Positions 34,774 to 35,162 of a DNA stretch of 35,162 nucleotides are shown here, in pieces (positions within the stretch are counted from its first letter, which is position 1; every line of letters begins with the position of its first letter). Origin of the DNA: an uncultured Mycolicibacterium sp. (GTDB lineage Bacteria > Actinomycetota > Actinomycetes > Mycobacteriales > Mycobacteriaceae); the NCBI GenBank assembly GCA_945957405.1, contig CAMFLL010000033.1:1-35162 (forward strand). Direction: 5' to 3'. The translations under genes were made by a program, and so were the position numbers. The notes beneath the pieces were generated by a model. It was not told the origin of the DNA. It saw only the letters and a program-made list of their open reading frames with translations, and ran no database searches.

Positions 34774-35162
34774 TCAGCGCAGCCGGAAGATCACGGCCCG
34801 CTGCACGATGAAGTTGATCACCGTCGCGGTGCCCTGGGCTATGACGAACGCCACCGGCACCCGCCAGGGCTGGCCTTCGAACTGCACATAGAAGAGGTAG
34901 TTGATGCCCACCTGGACGGCGTAGGTCAGGGCGTAGAGCGCCATGACCGCGATGAAACGGGCTCTGCTGGGAGCGGCCCGGAACGTCCACCTGCGGTTGA
35001 TCAGGTAGGCGGTGGTGGTGCCCGCGATGAAGCTGAGGGTTTTGGCGACGTTGACCAGCAGGCCCAGCGCCAGGAACAGCACGTACAACCCGAAGTCGAC
35101 GATCGCCGACAGGCCGCCGGTGAGGACGAAACGCACCACCTGGGTCTTCAGACTCAGGTGTG
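34774..35162 (-). CDS. GtrA-like membrane protein, Rv3789 orthologue
   Basis: A GtrA/DPMS-type small membrane protein with four helices, near-full length in the window. The blocks [34 protein letters not shown] and [26 protein letters not shown] match Rv3789 of M. tuberculosis, which has been proposed both as a flippase for decaprenyl-phosphoryl-arabinose and as an anchor that recruits AftA. The reading frame stays open to the right edge, so the true start may be a GTG at 35139 or 35136 (about 121 residues) or lie outside the window. It is the first visible gene of the dprE1-dprE2-aftA-embC transcription unit. Confidence 0.88.
   Translation of the reverse strand, partial: HLSLKTQVVRFVLTGGLSAIVDFGLYVLFLALGLLVNVAKTLSFIAGTTTAYLINRRWTFRAAPSRARFIAVMALYALTYAVQVGINYLFYVQFEGQPWRVPVAFVIAQGTATVINFIVQRAVIFRLR

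Noticed and set aside
1..35162. CRISPR arrays, tRNA, rRNA or toxin-antitoxin pairs
   Set aside because: No regularly spaced repeats, no tRNA-like T-loop/anticodon patterns and no small paired frames with recognisable toxin features were seen in any spacer.

Overview
The window comes from a high-GC actinobacterium of the family Mycobacteriaceae, most likely a non-tuberculous, environmental Mycolicibacterium-type species. It carries three separate arabinosyltransferase genes (embC, embA, embB), which points to a mycobacterium rather than a corynebacterium. It also has the order GtrA-like protein, dprE1, dprE2, aftA, embC as in M. tuberculosis (Rv3789 to Rv3793), and the 3' end of an accD4-type carboxylase subunit facing it, as at Rv3799c. 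Genes are tightly packed with many 4-base start/stop overlaps. I found no IS element, tRNA, rRNA or CRISPR array.

Layout, left to right. (1) Positions 1-433 are the end of accD4 (+), followed by a repeat-rich spacer. (2) 588-2035 hold a DUF4331 protein and a small DUF4345 membrane protein (+). (3) 2015-5682 (-) hold a large AAA-LuxR (LAL-type) regulator coupled to a metallo-beta-lactamase-fold hydrolase; diverging from it are an SDR dehydrogenase, an alpha/beta hydrolase and a nitroreductase (5700-8000, +). (4) 8007-14260 (-) is a complete binding-protein-dependent ABC importer of the peptide/nickel class (lipoprotein, two permeases, two ATPases), preceded by a CodA-like amidohydrolase. Diverging from it are a FadR-type regulator, a CynX/NimT-like MFS transporter and a second amidohydrolase of the 8-oxoguanine deaminase/TrzA class (14358-17625, +). 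(5) 17724-24214 (-) are embB and embA. (6) 24281-27470 hold two genes foreign to the emb locus: an AlkB alkane monooxygenase (-) and a Tat-exported class I cholesterol oxidase (+), divergent across a hairpin-rich spacer. (7) 27482-35162 (-) hold embC, aftA, dprE2, dprE1 and the GtrA-like gene.

How they work together. DprE1 and DprE2 epimerise decaprenyl-phosphoryl-ribose to decaprenyl-phosphoryl-arabinose. AftA uses this to prime the galactan, EmbA/EmbB extend arabinogalactan, and EmbC makes the arabinan of lipoarabinomannan. AccD4 belongs to mycolic acid synthesis, so the window is a cell-envelope locus invaded by catabolic modules. Region 4 reads as one substrate-inducible unit for importing and hydrolysing or deaminating an N-containing cyclic compound. 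Region 6 adds oxidation of alkanes and sterols.

The most unusual features are the splitting of the emb operon between embC and embA by the alkB/cholesterol oxidase pair while embA keeps what looks like its ancestral proximal promoter, and the two-amidohydrolase import cluster, in which both enzymes have Asp where the family normally has its catalytic Glu.
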